Source of the DNA: Theocolax elegans
Taxonomy: Eukaryota; Arthropoda; Insecta; Hymenoptera; Cerocephalidae
Reading direction: 5' to 3'
Assembly (NCBI GenBank): GCA_026168455.1
Contig: CM047426.1
Span: 2,411,501-2,475,500, forward strand
Length of the DNA: 64,000 bases
The position numbers were made by a program, and so were the translations under genes. The notes below the pieces were generated by a model. It worked only from the letters and a program-made list of their open reading frames with translations, searched no databases and was not told the DNA's origin. Below are positions 51,101-64,000 of this stretch, one piece after another (the first letter of the stretch is position 1; the number at the start of each line of letters is the position of its first letter).

Positions 51101-53078
51101 TAAAATGTATAACTATGTATACATTTACCTTGAATTCTTAAGTTTATAATTTATTACTAATTACCATTTATTAATACTTGCATACAATCTTTGATTTAAA
51201 AATGATAATGTATGATTACAAAAACAAGTACTATACATGTAACTGTGTGTTATACAAATGTTTAATAAAACGTTGCTATAAAAAAGTGAAGTCAAAGAAG
51301 AAAATATGATACAACCGCAATAATTAAGTTATAAATTTATTTAAAAGCAACAATTTAAATAATACAATTTTACAATCTAATCCAAATTTTTTTGACTGAT
51401 AGATATAAACGAATGCTTGGAACCTGGCAGCTGTTCGCAATATTGCAAAAACACAAAAGGTGGTTTCAACTGTAGCTGTGCATCCGGCTACTTACGTGAT
51501 CCACGAAATGTAACGCGGTGTAAGGCTGCCGAAGGTCACGCTAGTTTATTATTCGCAAGACGTCACGATATACGAAAAGTAGCACTAGATCGTAAAGAAA
51601 TGACAGCACTTGTCAATGGAACTAAAATGGCAGCAGCACTTGATTTTGTTTTTCGCACAGGCATGATATTCTGGAGTGATGTCAGCGAAAAGAAAATTTA
51701 TAAGTAAGTTATCAATATTAAAATATAGAAATTAAAAATGTAAATTGATCTTTTCTTTTCCTTTTTGTGTGTAGGGCACCAATAGATGAAGGTAACGATC
51801 GAACACCAGTAATAGATAAGGATTTAACCATATCAGATGGTTTAGCAGTCGATTGGATATACAGTCATATTTATTGGACAAACGCTGAGAAGAATACTAT
51901 TGAATTAGCTAATTTCGATGGGAAGATGAGAAAGACATTGATTAAGGATCATGTACAAGAGCCAAGAGCCATTGCTCTTAATCCATTGGAAGGCTGGATG
52001 TTTTGGACGGACTTTGGTGAGCAAGCTCGTATTGAAAAAGCAGGGATGGACGGATCTCACAGATCGGTAAGTAAATTATTTGCAATTTTTCTAAATCAAA
52101 TAAAACATAATATTTCATTTTATATATATTTATACATGCACACAGATCATTATTGCCAATGACATTAAGTGGCCAAATGGGTTAACATTGGACCTAATAG
52201 GAAGACGAGTTTACTGGGTAGACGCTAAACTAAATATTATTGGTTCCTGTGACTTTGAAGGCTCTAATAGACGTACTGTTTTATATTCGCTAGAAACCTT
52301 GAAGCATCCATTCAGTATTACTATGTTCGAAGACTATGTCTATTGGACTGACTGGGATAAGCAAGCTATATTTAAAGCTAATAAATTTAATGGCAAGGAG
52401 CTAGAAGCTATAACGTCATTAAAATCAATACATCATCCTATGGTTGTACATGTGTACCATCCGTACAAACAACCAGATGGTGTCAACGAATGCCAAAGCG
52501 TTAATGGACATTGTAGTCATTTGTGTCTACCAGCGCCTAAGATAAATTTAAGATCGCCTTTATTAAGCTGTGCATGTCCCGATGGTTTAAATTTATTACA
52601 AGATGGACTTATGTGTGTTGAAAATGGTAAGACGTACATAACGATTAACACATTTTTTTGAAATTTCAATGATAATATTTATATTTTCAGATCGTGCGTC
52701 ATTATATAACAACAATGTTCTTAATGACACATACGATACTGGTTTAATTGCTGGTATTGTCATCGGTGTTGCATTACTAGGAGTACTATTCCTAACACTT
52801 ATCGCTGCGTTATGTTACAAACATTATCTTCATCACAATGTAACGAGCATGAATTTTGATAATCCTGTCTATAGGAAGACAACGGAAGATCAATTCAGCC
52901 TTGAGAAAAATAGATTTTCATTTTCAGCAAGTATCGGAGATGAGGTATATTTCTTTGAAATAAAATTTTTTTAAGCAATTATCAAATTCAAATATTAATA
53001 CACGCTTATTTGTATGTTGTGTTTTCAGATTCTCGTTTGCGCAATGAAATCTCCGACCTAAAAGGAAACCGAATGTGA
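48131..53078 (+). CDS. LpR: Lipophorin / very-low-density lipoprotein receptor (LDLR family)
   Basis: Exons 48131-48209, 48327-48449, 48936-49376, 49457-49768, 51403-51703, 51775-52066, 52146-52626, 52691-52930, 53029-53078 give about 772 residues with matching phases. Order: signal peptide (about 1-24, [17 protein letters not shown]); six LDL-receptor class A repeats with CDxDxDCxDxSDE patterns; EGF-A ([16 protein letters not shown]) and EGF-B ([14 protein letters not shown]); a YWTD beta-propeller (YWTN, FWTD, YWVD, YWTD seen); EGF-C ([14 protein letters not shown]); a very short linker; and one transmembrane helix ([20 protein letters not shown]). The cytoplasmic tail has the endocytic motif FDNPVY followed by [12 protein letters not shown], a signature of insect lipophorin receptors. 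It imports lipophorin lipids by endocytosis. An alternative donor at 52,945 would give a different tail. The count of six class A repeats is lower than the seven or eight I know for this family. Confidence 0.93.
49769..51402 (+). other. LpR intron 4, no gene
   Basis: A 1.6 kb AT-rich intron between EGF-A and EGF-B. It contains a stray [12 protein letters not shown] codon stretch near 50,196 with no matching domain. No mobile element ends or conserved exon were recognised. Confidence 0.6.
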
Positions 53079-53553
53079 ATTGTAAAATCAATCTTAAAAC
53101 TCCACTCCAATATGAGGAAGAAAACAACGTTTTTTCAACTTTTAGTCAAACAAACTAAATTTTTTAACAATGTCTCATTTATGTGCATAACTGATTGAGT
53201 ATTAATTGGAGCATAATTTATTTTGTACTGCATTTAAAATCTGCGATTGTAATATAATAAAACTTCGTTTTATTTACACGTTTGTTTATTATTTATTAAA
53301 ATTACCTCTGTTACTTGACCGTTTTTAAAAATAACTTCGTAAAACTATGTATATTTTTTTAATAGAACATTTTTCTTGTAAAGAAACACAAGGAAGAAAA
53401 TAGTCACATTGAAATAATGAAAATCACATATAAGTTTTTATACATTTATTTTCTTAATACAGTATCGTAATTAGAACAAATACTAAAGATATAAATAAGA
53501 AAAAGAAAGAATAACAAGAAAAATTTTTTTATTATACTACATTAATAGAATTT
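53079..53553. other. Tail-to-tail spacer between LpR and NDUFA5
   Basis: It holds the two 3' UTRs. A candidate LpR poly(A) signal AATAAAAC lies near 53,257 (plus strand). No gene is seen in it. Confidence 0.6.
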
Positions 53554-54698
53554 TTATTTGTGTGGTGGCCAAGCCCATTGATTTGGTGGGCTTTCACTTA
53601 TTAAATTTTCCCAAGGTTTCCAATCTAGCATATTTCGCGCTAATGTTAATTCATTGTTGGCTAACAAAATTAATTCTTCTATCTGTCCACAATTGATTTT
53701 CTTTTCAATATCTTGTATAGTTGGTTCCTGTAAAAGAATATAATAATAATATATAGACACAACTTAGCTTAACTACTAGAAGTATATTAATGTTGTTTTT
53801 AAATCTAAGTTGTACTTTTTTTGTTCAATGCACAAATAATATTAAAATTATTTGTTTCTTTAGTTTAATTATTTAGTTATTAAATAAGTAAATTTTATGT
53901 AACAATACAATGTAAAACATTACAAAACTTTCATAATTATTTATTGCAATTTTTCAGAATTATTATTTAGAAATTTTTATAACATCCAAGAAAATTTCAA
54001 ATTGACGTATAGTTAATACATAAATATTCTTTTGATACATTGATTCAATTTAAAAGTATTATTTATGTTTCTGAATACTTACATTGTTTAATATGTCCAC
54101 TCGTTCTTTAACCAATTTCTCAGTTGTCTGTCTGTATATATAATCCTGTGGCAGTTTCTGCAATACACGTAGAAGTCTTGAATACACAAGACCTAAACTA
54201 CGCCGAGCATTTGGATCTACTTTAAGACCTGTTAAAGCAGTTGTCTGAAAATAAAATCATTGAACATATAAGAATCCTTCTTCTCATATTTATACCAGCT
54301 TTAATTTCACTTATTGTTACACTTAAATATCGATTTATATATTTAGTTACTTATTTAATTAGTTAACAGACAAATAATAAAATTGTTTGAAATATTTTGT
54401 TAAATTATAACTCCATTGAAAGATTTATAAAATCATATGTAAAGTGAATTAAATCTCATAATAGTATTTTTTCTCTTGTCACCATATTTGTTTGTGTTTT
54501 CTTATTTTGTAAAAGGACTGGCTAGTCCGTATAAATAAATATTTTTTTTGTAATACAATTAAAAAAAACATTGTAAAGCTTATTCATAGTTAATTTGAAT
54601 TAAAGATAGATTAGTTTGCTTTAAATAAGAAGAAAATTGTTAAGATTTTATTAATTGAAAAAAAAGACAATACTCACTTTTTTCAAAACTCCTGCCAT
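53554..54698 (-). CDS. ND-13B: NADH dehydrogenase (complex I) alpha subcomplex subunit 5
   Basis: Three exons, 54678-54698, 54083-54244 and 53554-53727, give 118 residues, the usual length. The start reads MAGVLKKTTALTGLKVDPNA, as in NDUFA5 (MAGVLKKTTGLVGL). The centre has LVYSRLLRVLQKLPQDYIYR, and the end has ARNMLDWKPWE and SPPNQWAWPPHK, matching the conserved LARKMREWKLWE and PPADQWKWP of NDUFA5. It is an accessory subunit of the matrix arm of respiratory complex I, encoded in the nucleus and imported into mitochondria. All splice junctions are phase 0. RpS5 lies upstream in the same orientation, 579 bases away, but they are separate genes. Confidence 0.96.
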
Positions 54699-55277
54699 TA
54701 CTCTGTAGTGTTATCTGTCACCTGGAATGTATTAAATTTTTAACGTGAACAATCGGATTTTTTTAATGCTCGTTTTATCAATTACCAAATTATTATGTTG
54801 TCATTTATATGTAAATAAAAAAGAAATATGAACACTTTTAATTATATAATGTGTAGTTTTGACACTTTTTCCAACAGCAACTGCAGGATAACCTCCAATT
54901 TCAGTGTGAAAATGTGTCAACCAATCAGATTCGTGATTCCAAAGGATGTCGCTGTTTATTGGCTTAAAAAGTTATAACTTTTTCTCCATTGAAAATTATT
55001 ATATTAAAGTAATTGTTATTTATTTGAACTTAAAAATTATATATTTAGAATTTTTAATTTTAAACAATGCTTATTTTGATATTAAATAAATAAATGAAAA
55101 AAATTTTTTTTTTATTCAATGATCTCCGTTTCCTTGACTTTAAGATTAATATGTGTATGAAAAAGGAAGATAAGGTCAATAGTTAAATAATTAACATATA
55201 TATATAAGTAAATTATAAAGAAAAAAATATTAAAATATTTTCAATGTTTATTTAATGATAATACGAAAGATGTACAT

Positions 55278-56013
<736 letters not shown>

Positions 56014-56459
56014 GGCTCACCTATACACAACAAGAGCACAATTAATAACCAAAAATAACTGAAACAATCATCAACATTTAAACTAAATTTCTAAAAATTG
56101 ATAAAAAAAATAAGTAAAATTAACAAAATTCAATAAATAAAATCACTTTCTCTCGTATACAATGTAAAAATACACACACACATACAGTTGACAAAAAAGA
56201 ATAATGAACAATCCTTATAATATAGTGGGCGAGTTAAATTTTCGTCATGATTCGCATTGTGTATATCGTAGTGGATTATATTTTAATGAATGGTGCACGC
56301 GATCTATCGTAAATACATTATTTTTTACCTTAAATAACGAATGCACGTGTTCGTCGGAAGCAGCATACGCTGAAAAAGAATACAATAACCTTAAGACTTT
56401 GGCTACACGGATGTGTCGTTAAGGTTCACTCGCAATACCAAGCGATTTATCAGGCGGTT

Positions 56460-58020
56460 TTCATGAGAACCGACATCCGGAATTCAAATTTTTGCGGTAG
56501 TTGTTGAGGGGAATTATAGAATAAATATTTTTTTGAATAATTAAAGTAACTGAATAAATAAATAAGTACTTATTATTTTTTTGTTATAAATAATAGAGAA
56601 TCTTTTTTTATAATATATGGACGTGGATTTACGTATTGGACCAATATTGGAACGACCTAAAATTAGTACAAAATTATAAGGAATAATAATTTTTAGTTGA
56701 AAAATAATAATACTTTTTATATTGTAAAAGTAAAAAAATGGATAGTTAAGAATGTAAATATATTGGTGTGGATTTAATTTAAAATTTAGTGTTAATAGTA
56801 AAATAAAATGATCCAGTATTGGCCCATATACTTAATTTCACTTATCTGAAATTAGTAAAAAATTAAAAAAATAAGTCAAAAGTAATATATTTTCTAAAGC
56901 TATTAATCTGTATAAAGATTGAATGTAATAACCGTGTAGATTTTAATTAAATCATAGTTTCAACTAATAAAATAATTAATATAAAAAAAATGATGGGATT
57001 AATTGTTGGACCAGTATTAGACCAACCTAAAATTAAAAAAAAGTAAAAAAGTAGGTCAAATTTAAAACATTTATTTCTAATTAATTTATTAAACTGCATC
57101 GAATGAATGTAAAAACGGCGTAGTTTTATTAAGTAGTATTATTCATTTTATCAATGTATAAAAAATATCATTCAAATTTAAATAAAAAATGATGGAATAA
57201 AGTGTTGGATAAATATTGGATCACCTTAAAATGACTAAGAATAAAAAACAATCGAAAGTATTTTAAAGTTTATTAATCTACAAAGATTGATTTTATATAC
57301 ACAAATTAACGAATCAGAACTGCACACTTTTTCAAATAGTTATCGACCACGTATGAAGTATCTGACCTGTTATTCAAATGATATATGGAATTGTGTCGGT
57401 CACATTATTATATATGATCGTAAAAAAATTTATAAAATAAGTACATTAAATTCTATGATTTCTAAAAAATATTTCAACATAACTTTTTAAATGATTAAAA
57501 ATTTGTAAATAATTATATATTCAATAAAACTCAAATCGTTTTTATTAGACGTTAAACCAATATTCGACCAACATTTAACCATCCTAAAGTAAATAAACAA
57601 ATAAAAATAGAATATATGTCAAATTCTTTTATTATAAGGAAATTTCGAAAAATTATCCTCTTTGATCTATAAAAATGCAACTGTACATGGAACCTTCGTA
57701 TATGACGAATAAATTATAAAAAATAATAGGCACTATCGACCACGTAATTTAAATTTTAATAAAAATACAATGCAATTATACATTGAACCATCGTTTAAGC
57801 AACGTAAAATGAATAAATGAAAAAAAAAAGTTATCAACCTGCCATTTAAACTTTAATAAAAACGTTAAATACAATTATGTATTAACCAACAGTTAAACCA
57901 ATATATTTAATCAACATCGTACCAATATTCTATCAACATTGCAATATATTGAACCAACATTGACCCAACCTAAAATGTTTAAAATCTTCATAAAATGTGT
58001 CATCTAGTATGATATCATTA
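56460..58020. repeat. Degenerate ~180 bp repeat between RpS5 and Derlin-2
   Basis: Phrases like TTGGACCAGTATTAGACCAA, CCTAAAATTAG/AAAAAATTA, AATATTTTAAAGTTTATTAA and ATGATGGGATTAA recur in order at spacing of roughly 180-190 bases (near 56,640, 56,815, 57,005, 57,205), with drifting versions of ACCAATATT and ACCATCG to about 57,960. No coding sequence. Confidence 0.65.
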
Positions 58021-58456
58021 TACACTCTCTCTCGTCAAAATATATCTATTTCAATGCTAAACGTGTAAAATCTTCTCATCCAATCAGAGCGTAATACCGT
58101 GTGGTGACACGAGCACAATCGAGCCAATCGTTCGATTCGAAGTTTCTCTTAGATCTATCCTGCGTACAACTCGATCGTCTGTTCTTGTATCAGTACTTGT
58201 AAATAAAGCAAACAATAAACACTATGAATCTAAAGTTTCCATGATATAACCTTAAATTTATATATATATATATATGTTCATGTATATATATATACGTTTT
58301 AGTTGTTGATTTAGGCCAAAAAAAAGGAAAAACGGAAAAAATTAAAGAGAAAATTATGGTGTTTAATTCGGTCGTGAATTATAAAGAGCATTATATGTTG
58401 TTAAGCAAGATTATTTGAGCATCACAATATTGGATATAGTCCATTTATTTAGACTA
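58021..58456 (+). promoter_or_regulatory. Derlin-2 5' region
   Basis: Comparatively GC-rich sequence at 58,080-58,160 (GTGTGGTGACACGAGCACAA, TCGAGCCAATCGTTCGATTC) after a long AT-rich array is the probable promoter. A TA run lies at 58,261-58,275. The 5' UTR probably extends to the ATG at 58,457, with short upstream ATGs in it. The transcription start cannot be fixed. Confidence 0.4.
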
Positions 58457-60214
58457 ATGGCTTATCAATCTTTACGTCAGGAATATTTGCATATGCCAGT
58501 TGTCACACGAGCATATACAACTGCTTGTGTCATTACTACCCTCGCTGTTGTAAGTTCACATTTTCTTTACAAGATTTTTTTCCATTAATTACTCTTATCA
58601 AGATGTTCAACTTTTTTTTTACCTCATTGCGGAGTCAGTTTTTTCTTTTGTAATGCAGCAGGTGGACACTTGCTTGCAATGGAAGATAAAATGTTTCTTG
58701 ATTTTTATGTTGTGCTTATGTTTTACAATTAAATACAATTGTTTTATATTTTCTAATTTTTGATTATGGTGAAAGTGAATGCATAGGTATTTTTCATGTT
58801 TTTTAGCAATTGGATTTGGTTTCACCGTTTCAACTTTACTTCAACCCGATATTAATTACTAGGCAGTATCAGGTAAGACATTATAAAAGTTTATTCAGTG
58901 AGGATTTAGATGCAATAGATAGATTATGTAAATTTATATATTTTACAGCTATGGAGATTGTTCACTACCTTCCTGTTTTTCGGGACAATTGGTTTCAATT
59001 TCTTTTTCAACATAATATTTACATACAGGTATTGCCGTATGTTAGAAGAAGGATCGTTCCGTGGAAGAACAGCTGATTTTGTTATGATGTTTATTTTTGG
59101 TGGCGTCGCAATGATAGTATCCTTTTTTTTCTATAAGATTTATATTAATATTCAGATAAATTGACACTTATTTTCCTTATTGAAATAATAACAGTTTTTT
59201 GGCTTTTTTGTTAATTTATTATTTTTAGGACACGCATTTACAATAATGCTGGTTTATGTTTGGTCCAGAAGAAACCCAGTAATAAGAATGAATTTCTTTG
59301 GTCTTCTAAATTTCCAGGTTAGTCATTGTTCTTTGCATATATTAATAATACATATTTGTTATATAACATTGTCTTATGTATTTCTAGGCTCCTTATTTAC
59401 CGTGGGTTCTTCTTGGATTTTCCGTTTTGCTTGGGAACGCTGTGTGGGTTGATTTGATAGGTATGGCTGTAGGACACATGTATTATTTTGCTGAAGATGT
59501 TTTCCCTCAACAAATTGGTGGTTTCCGAATCCTCAAGACTCCTCATATTTTGTAAGTTGTTTTTAAATTTTTTGAAAATAGATTTTTGAATGAAAATTGT
59601 ATTTTAGTGATCTTTAGTACAAACTAATCTTATTTTGAAATTAAAAAAGGCTCACATTTAATTAGTATAGGACTTTCTTCTACATTATTACAAAGACTTA
59701 TTGCATATTTTATTATAGATCATTTTTTATAAACGTATGATTGTTTTCTAACTGTTTAATATAATAAATAAATAGGTTACATAACAATTGAACTTTTTTT
59801 TAAATACAATAAATTTAAAAGTGAATAGTAATTACAGCAAATAAACAAAAATTAATGACAGTCTCTTAGATATTCATTTAGAATCTAATGAATCTATAAT
59901 TGTGAAACTGTTACATAAAACACTTCTTACTTCTGCAATGTGTATTATTTGTCATTACAATAATTTACTATTTATAATAGTGATAGTTGCTAATAGATGT
60001 ATAAAAATAAAATAATCAGAAGTGCGTATTACAAACTCTACATAATATAGAAACTGTTTTGTCATTAAAATCATTATATATTTTGATACATACAATGTTA
60101 TCAAATTACAGGAAGTTGATATTTAATTCGCACACCGAGGATCCAGATTACACTCCATTACCAGAAGATAGGCCTGGCGGTTTCAATTGGGGCCAAGTAC
60201 CAAATATACAATGA
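58457..60214 (+). CDS. Der-2: Derlin-2, ER-associated degradation membrane protein
   Basis: Six exons, 58457-58549, 58807-58872, 58949-59116, 59195-59317, 59388-59551 and 60112-60214, give 238 residues, matching Derlin-2 length. Diagnostic stretches are [20 protein letters not shown] at the start, FQLYFNP, the WR motif ([12 protein letters not shown]), [34 protein letters not shown] and [12 protein letters not shown]. Near the end are [19 protein letters not shown], and [13 protein letters not shown]. Derlins are inactive rhomboid-fold proteins with six membrane helices in the ER. They thin the membrane and help move misfolded proteins to p97/VCP for degradation. The rhomboid catalytic Ser/His pair is absent, as expected. 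Closer to Derlin-2/3 than Derlin-1 because of the MAYQSL start and [15 protein letters not shown]. Confidence 0.97.
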
Positions 60215-62041
60215 TTTAAGAAAATAAAAAAAAGAAGATGATTTTGTAATTTATAATAAATCAACAAGTTTTTAGTTATGAAAATGTTATTTTGGTAAAA
60301 TTTGACAAGTGTAACGAGACAAACATACAGCCACGAAAATTCCGATGTACCGTGAACCTTAAATATGCATGCTTACACATTTTTGATAATTACTGAATAA
60401 TGTATTGCATTAACATTGGGTATATACATATATAATCAAGGAGAAAGAAGAAAAAAAGTATATTACAAAAAGAAACAACTGGTAGATTATTTCACTTTTG
60501 GTTTTTGATACTGGTAATGTAATAGTCTATAAAATGTTAAAAGAAAGCGCCATAAGTGAATATAATGAAATTACCTCATAGAAAATCTTTTGGGACTGTG
60601 ACCCCCTTTGGAATAATAATAATGAAACATGTGTTGCCCACATATATATACATATATATGTATATGTATATTGGATTAAAAGTAACTTTGGTTACATTGT
60701 TTTATTTTTTTTTCTTTTTCCAATGTATTTTGTGCTGAATTTAAAATAACTACTTATTAATATGAAATACAGATATGCGTTGCCTTTAAAGAATTTTATT
60801 GTAAGAACAATATAACGTTTGAGTAAGCACAAGTACATATTTATACGGTGAATAAACAAAAAAAAGGAAGAGCCTTTTATTGTGGAATTTTGTGAAAGTA
60901 TGATTTTTAATGTTTAGCATTATTTACTGTTTTTTGATTATTATTTAAATAAATAAATATAAAAAGAAAATGAGAGAGTACATTTAATTAGTAATTATAA
61001 CTATTTAATTGCTTATTAAATTTTTTTTCTTCTGGTTTTATAATTGTGGAATGAGGTTATTTATTAATTGGTTTTAAAATTATTTAATCTATGTATATCA
61101 TCAAATAACTAATGATTGTTAAAAAATTTTCTTTTTCTTTTCGTTAGTATAAGAAGAATAGTATATTTTTTTGTTTCATTTTAAAAAGTATAAGTTTTTT
61201 TTATCAATATATTTGAAAATCATTTACTATATTGTTATTTATTGATTTTGTTTTATTTATTTACTTTATGTATTTAGTAATCAATATTTTTAGTATCAAT
61301 ATACATATTTAAATATATTATTTTAATACATATAATTTTTTTTCGTGTTTGTTTTATTTATTTATTATTTAATAATTTTAAAATTATATACTATAGGTAA
61401 ACCATGTATAAATAATTAAATTTATCGCAGAGTTCTTTATTCTTTTAATAATTTTCTTTTTAATTGTAAAAATAGAATAATAATACAAATTTTTTTACAT
61501 GTTTTTAAAAGTGTTTTATTTTATATAAAGTATTCAATTTTAAAAGTATGTTTAATTAAAATAATAAATCATTATTTAATACAATTTGTTAGTATTATAA
61601 TAAATTGATACAAATTTCATTTATCAATAAAATTACAAATTTGCAACCATTTTTTTGCAACCAATACTGATAAAAAAATATTCACTTTTATAAATAATCA
61701 ATATAAATTTCAAATCTTTATAAACATTGTCATGTTTATTTATCAATGATACTAAAATTAAACATTAATTAAAAACTTTTTTATTTTTAAAAATATAATT
61801 AATAAAAATTTCATTCATTAATTTATATAATTTTTTTTGTTATATCAATACACATTTTACTTATTTATTAATTTATTTGTTAAGTAGTGCATTAATTACG
61901 TAATATAAAAACATTTTTTTTATTTTACAATATTAATTGATACAACATTAAAAAAGAATTTTGTTCTACATTTTACAAACCTGTACTTATTTTTATAATT
62001 ATTATTTATTACATAATCAGAATCATCCAACAATCAGTATC

Positions 62042-62092
<51 letters not shown>

Positions 62093-62206
62093 ATATAATA
62101 CCTCTTGTCAAGTGAGAGGTTAGGTTTATCATTCCTTGTAGAACAGTCTGGATATTACAAAAGGACAGTTTTCTTGTATATTTTAGTTTTAAGAATTTTT
62201 AAAGTT
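60215..62206. other. Intergenic spacer Derlin-2 to NDUFB8, with a TA microsatellite
   Basis: AT-rich, no gene recognised. A TA run of about 47 bases occupies about 62,048-62,094, followed directly by GCGCGATATAATACCTCTTG. The 5' UTR of NDUFB8 must begin between there and 62,207. Confidence 0.6.
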
Positions 62207-63210
62207 ATGGCAATGGCGTTGTCCAAAGTAATAAATGTTATGAGATTAGCAAATTCAAGGAGTATCAGTACGTTTTATCCTCGACAAGCCTGTAAGTGTT
62301 TAATTGCAAATTTTTTGTTAGTACCCAATGTTTATATAATGACAAAAAGTATGACAGTGTATTTGATATTATTTTTATTTTTTTTAAGTACCGATTGTTA
62401 CATGTATGTTTTCTTAAACTATATTTACTTATGGATACAAAAACAGTTTTATATAGTACAGAGCTTTTTCTATAAAATTATAGTTATTCATGGATAATTA
62501 GTTTATACGTGAACAAAGTATCTCATTAATATATGTATTGTAAAGTGATTATAGTCATTATTGTTTTACTTATGGATACAAAAAGAGTACTACTAGACAA
62601 TGATGTATATTTTCTTTTATATAGTTTGGAATAAGGATTGGATGCCCGGTCCATACCCCAAAACAGAAGAGGAACGTAAGAAAGCTGCGGAGAAGTATAA
62701 TTTACATCCAAGTGAATACAAACCTTACAGCGACGAAGATGGTAGAGGTTACGGAGATTATCCAGAACTTCCTTATGTAGGACAAGGAACAAGAGATCCT
62801 CACTATCCTTATGATATGCCAGAATTGAGAAGAAACTTCAACGAGCCAGTAACAAATTTTCCTAAAATTTTAATTATAATTATTGAATTACAAATTATTA
62901 TACATTAATAAAATATTTCAGGTTCACATTGAGGTATCGGTGCTTGGCGAAGATCGATTGTGTGATTATGGTGAAAAACTGCGTTACTCCTATGGTTACA
63001 TGGCTTTTGTATATTTTGCTGTATTTGGAGGTACCTTCGGAGCGTTGTACCTCTCAGAATTGTATTTGCCAATGTTTCAGCCAGTTGTAAGTTAACGAAA
63101 TCAACAATCGTGGTTATATTAATTTTACATACCATCTTATTTTATTTCAGATGGAAAAGCAATACCCGTGGAAAGGAAAGAAATACTACACATTTAACAA
63201 GGCAGAATAA
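62207..63210 (+). CDS. ND-ASHI: NADH dehydrogenase (complex I) beta subcomplex subunit 8
   Basis: Four exons, 62207-62291, 62625-62848, 62922-63086 and 63151-63210, give 177 residues. The start at 62,207 (MAMALSKVINVMRLANSRSI) is chosen because it begins a typical Arg/Ser-rich mitochondrial presequence and is the first ATG of the frame; the frame runs further upstream only from a non-ATG codon. The mature part has WNKDWMPGPYPKTEEERKKA, KYNLHPSEYKPY, GRGYGDYPELPYVG and RDPHYPYDMPELR, the NDUFB8 hallmark (FPGPYPRTPEERAAA, GYGDYPKLP). One membrane helix follows (YMAFVYFAVFGGTFGALYL). The end has FQPV then KQYPWKGKKYYTF, as in the family. It is an accessory subunit of the complex I membrane arm. 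Confidence 0.95.
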
Positions 63211-64000
63211 TTTACTAAATACGTTTAAAAAAGAAAAACTTGGTACATATATATATATACTTTCAAATTGCAAATTAAAATAATATTTAAATTATTAAAA
63301 TAAATTGTTATAACTTGTACTACATTAACATTGTGTACTGTTTTTCATTTCTTATTCTCTCTTAAGCTTAGTAATTTAAGACTGTTCAACATAAACAATA
63401 AAAGAAAATGTTACTACAAATTTTAAATAGTTATTATTAATTATTCACAGAGAAATATCTCTAATTTAGACAAGAGAATGTCTGACATGTTTATTTACAA
63501 GGATAATAACAAGATGTCTAATTTGACGTTGAAAATTTACATAACATAATACACACTGTTGTATTAGTAAAGAAACTCAATATAATTATTTGTTAAGTAA
63601 TTAAACATTCAATAGGGAAGGATCATTAAATATTATTAAAAGAAAATTATTCAGTGTAATATCAAGTAATAATTTAAAATGAATGTAATAATACTTAATC
63701 ATTTGTTATTTAAATTTAATTGATTTGATAATTTTTATTTACATATTGTAATGTAATTTTTCTTGCGTACAATTCAGTTTTTGTTGATTATTACTACAAA
63801 TTAAAATTTTTAAATAATAGATATGTAATGTAAGATTAACACTTTTACTAAATTTATTTATTTATTTAACTAAATGTGAGGTCTAGTTTTTCCTTTTACA
63901 ATAAAAGAAAATAAATTAGCGACATATCATCAAATCTAATAAATTAATTATTTTTTAATTTATTAAATTTTTAAAGTGTTGTTGTTTGTTTTAAAACATA
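63211..64000. other. 3' flank of NDUFB8, no gene seen
   Basis: AT-rich sequence without recognisable exons. AATAAAAT-type words near 63,296 are candidate poly(A) signals for the plus-strand gene. Confidence 0.5.

Noticed and set aside
62105..62206. Upstream extension of NDUFB8 from a TTG codon
   Set aside because: The frame is open but has no ATG before 62,207, and the sequence after 62,207 already forms a good mitochondrial presequence.

Overview
The window is AT-rich nuclear DNA from an insect, probably a hymenopteran judging by base composition, short introns and abundant small foldback elements; no species can be named. Gene calls come from reading protein similarity by eye and joining exons at GT/AG sites that keep the reading frame. 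No database was searched.

Layout, left to right: (1) 977-5992, minus: kinesin-13 (Klp10A/KIF2 type), 11 coding exons. (2) 5993-10797: long AT-rich intergenic DNA with microsatellites and a degenerate TTACTGTTA repeat. (3) 10798-45183, minus: one very large gene, unc79, with about 48 coding exons and a predicted product of about 2,677 residues. Its introns hold nearly all the mobile elements of the window and two tandem duplications that copy exons. (4) 45184-48130: shared 5' region between divergent genes. (5) 48131-53078, plus: lipophorin/VLDL receptor (LpR), 9 exons. (6) 53554-54698, minus: complex I subunit NDUFA5 (ND-13B). (7) 55278-56013, minus: ribosomal protein RpS5. (8) 58457-60214, plus: Derlin-2. 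(9) 62207-63210, plus: complex I subunit NDUFB8 (ND-ASHI).

The genes are unrelated housekeeping and neuronal functions: microtubule depolymerisation, NALCN sodium-leak channel assembly, lipoprotein uptake, respiratory complex I (two subunits), translation and ER-associated degradation. No operon-like organisation is expected or seen.

The most notable content is inside unc79. A tandem duplication of about 1.7 kb (16.5-19.9 kb) copies two consecutive exons whose intron phases match, so tandem inclusion would stay in frame. A second tandem duplication of about 1.1 kb (21.7-24.0 kb) starts inside a palindromic transposon arm and copies two more exons, one with a 1-base deletion. A separate 1-base homopolymer insertion breaks the frame at about 13,336-13,340. 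Several features, mainly homopolymer indels, are also what long-read assembly error or unpurged haplotypes would give. The introns also hold at least two clear families of short palindromic elements flanked by TTAA with GGGG-type termini (a third is probable), including one inserted into a member of another family, plus several private degenerate repeat arrays. I found no new multi-gene system.
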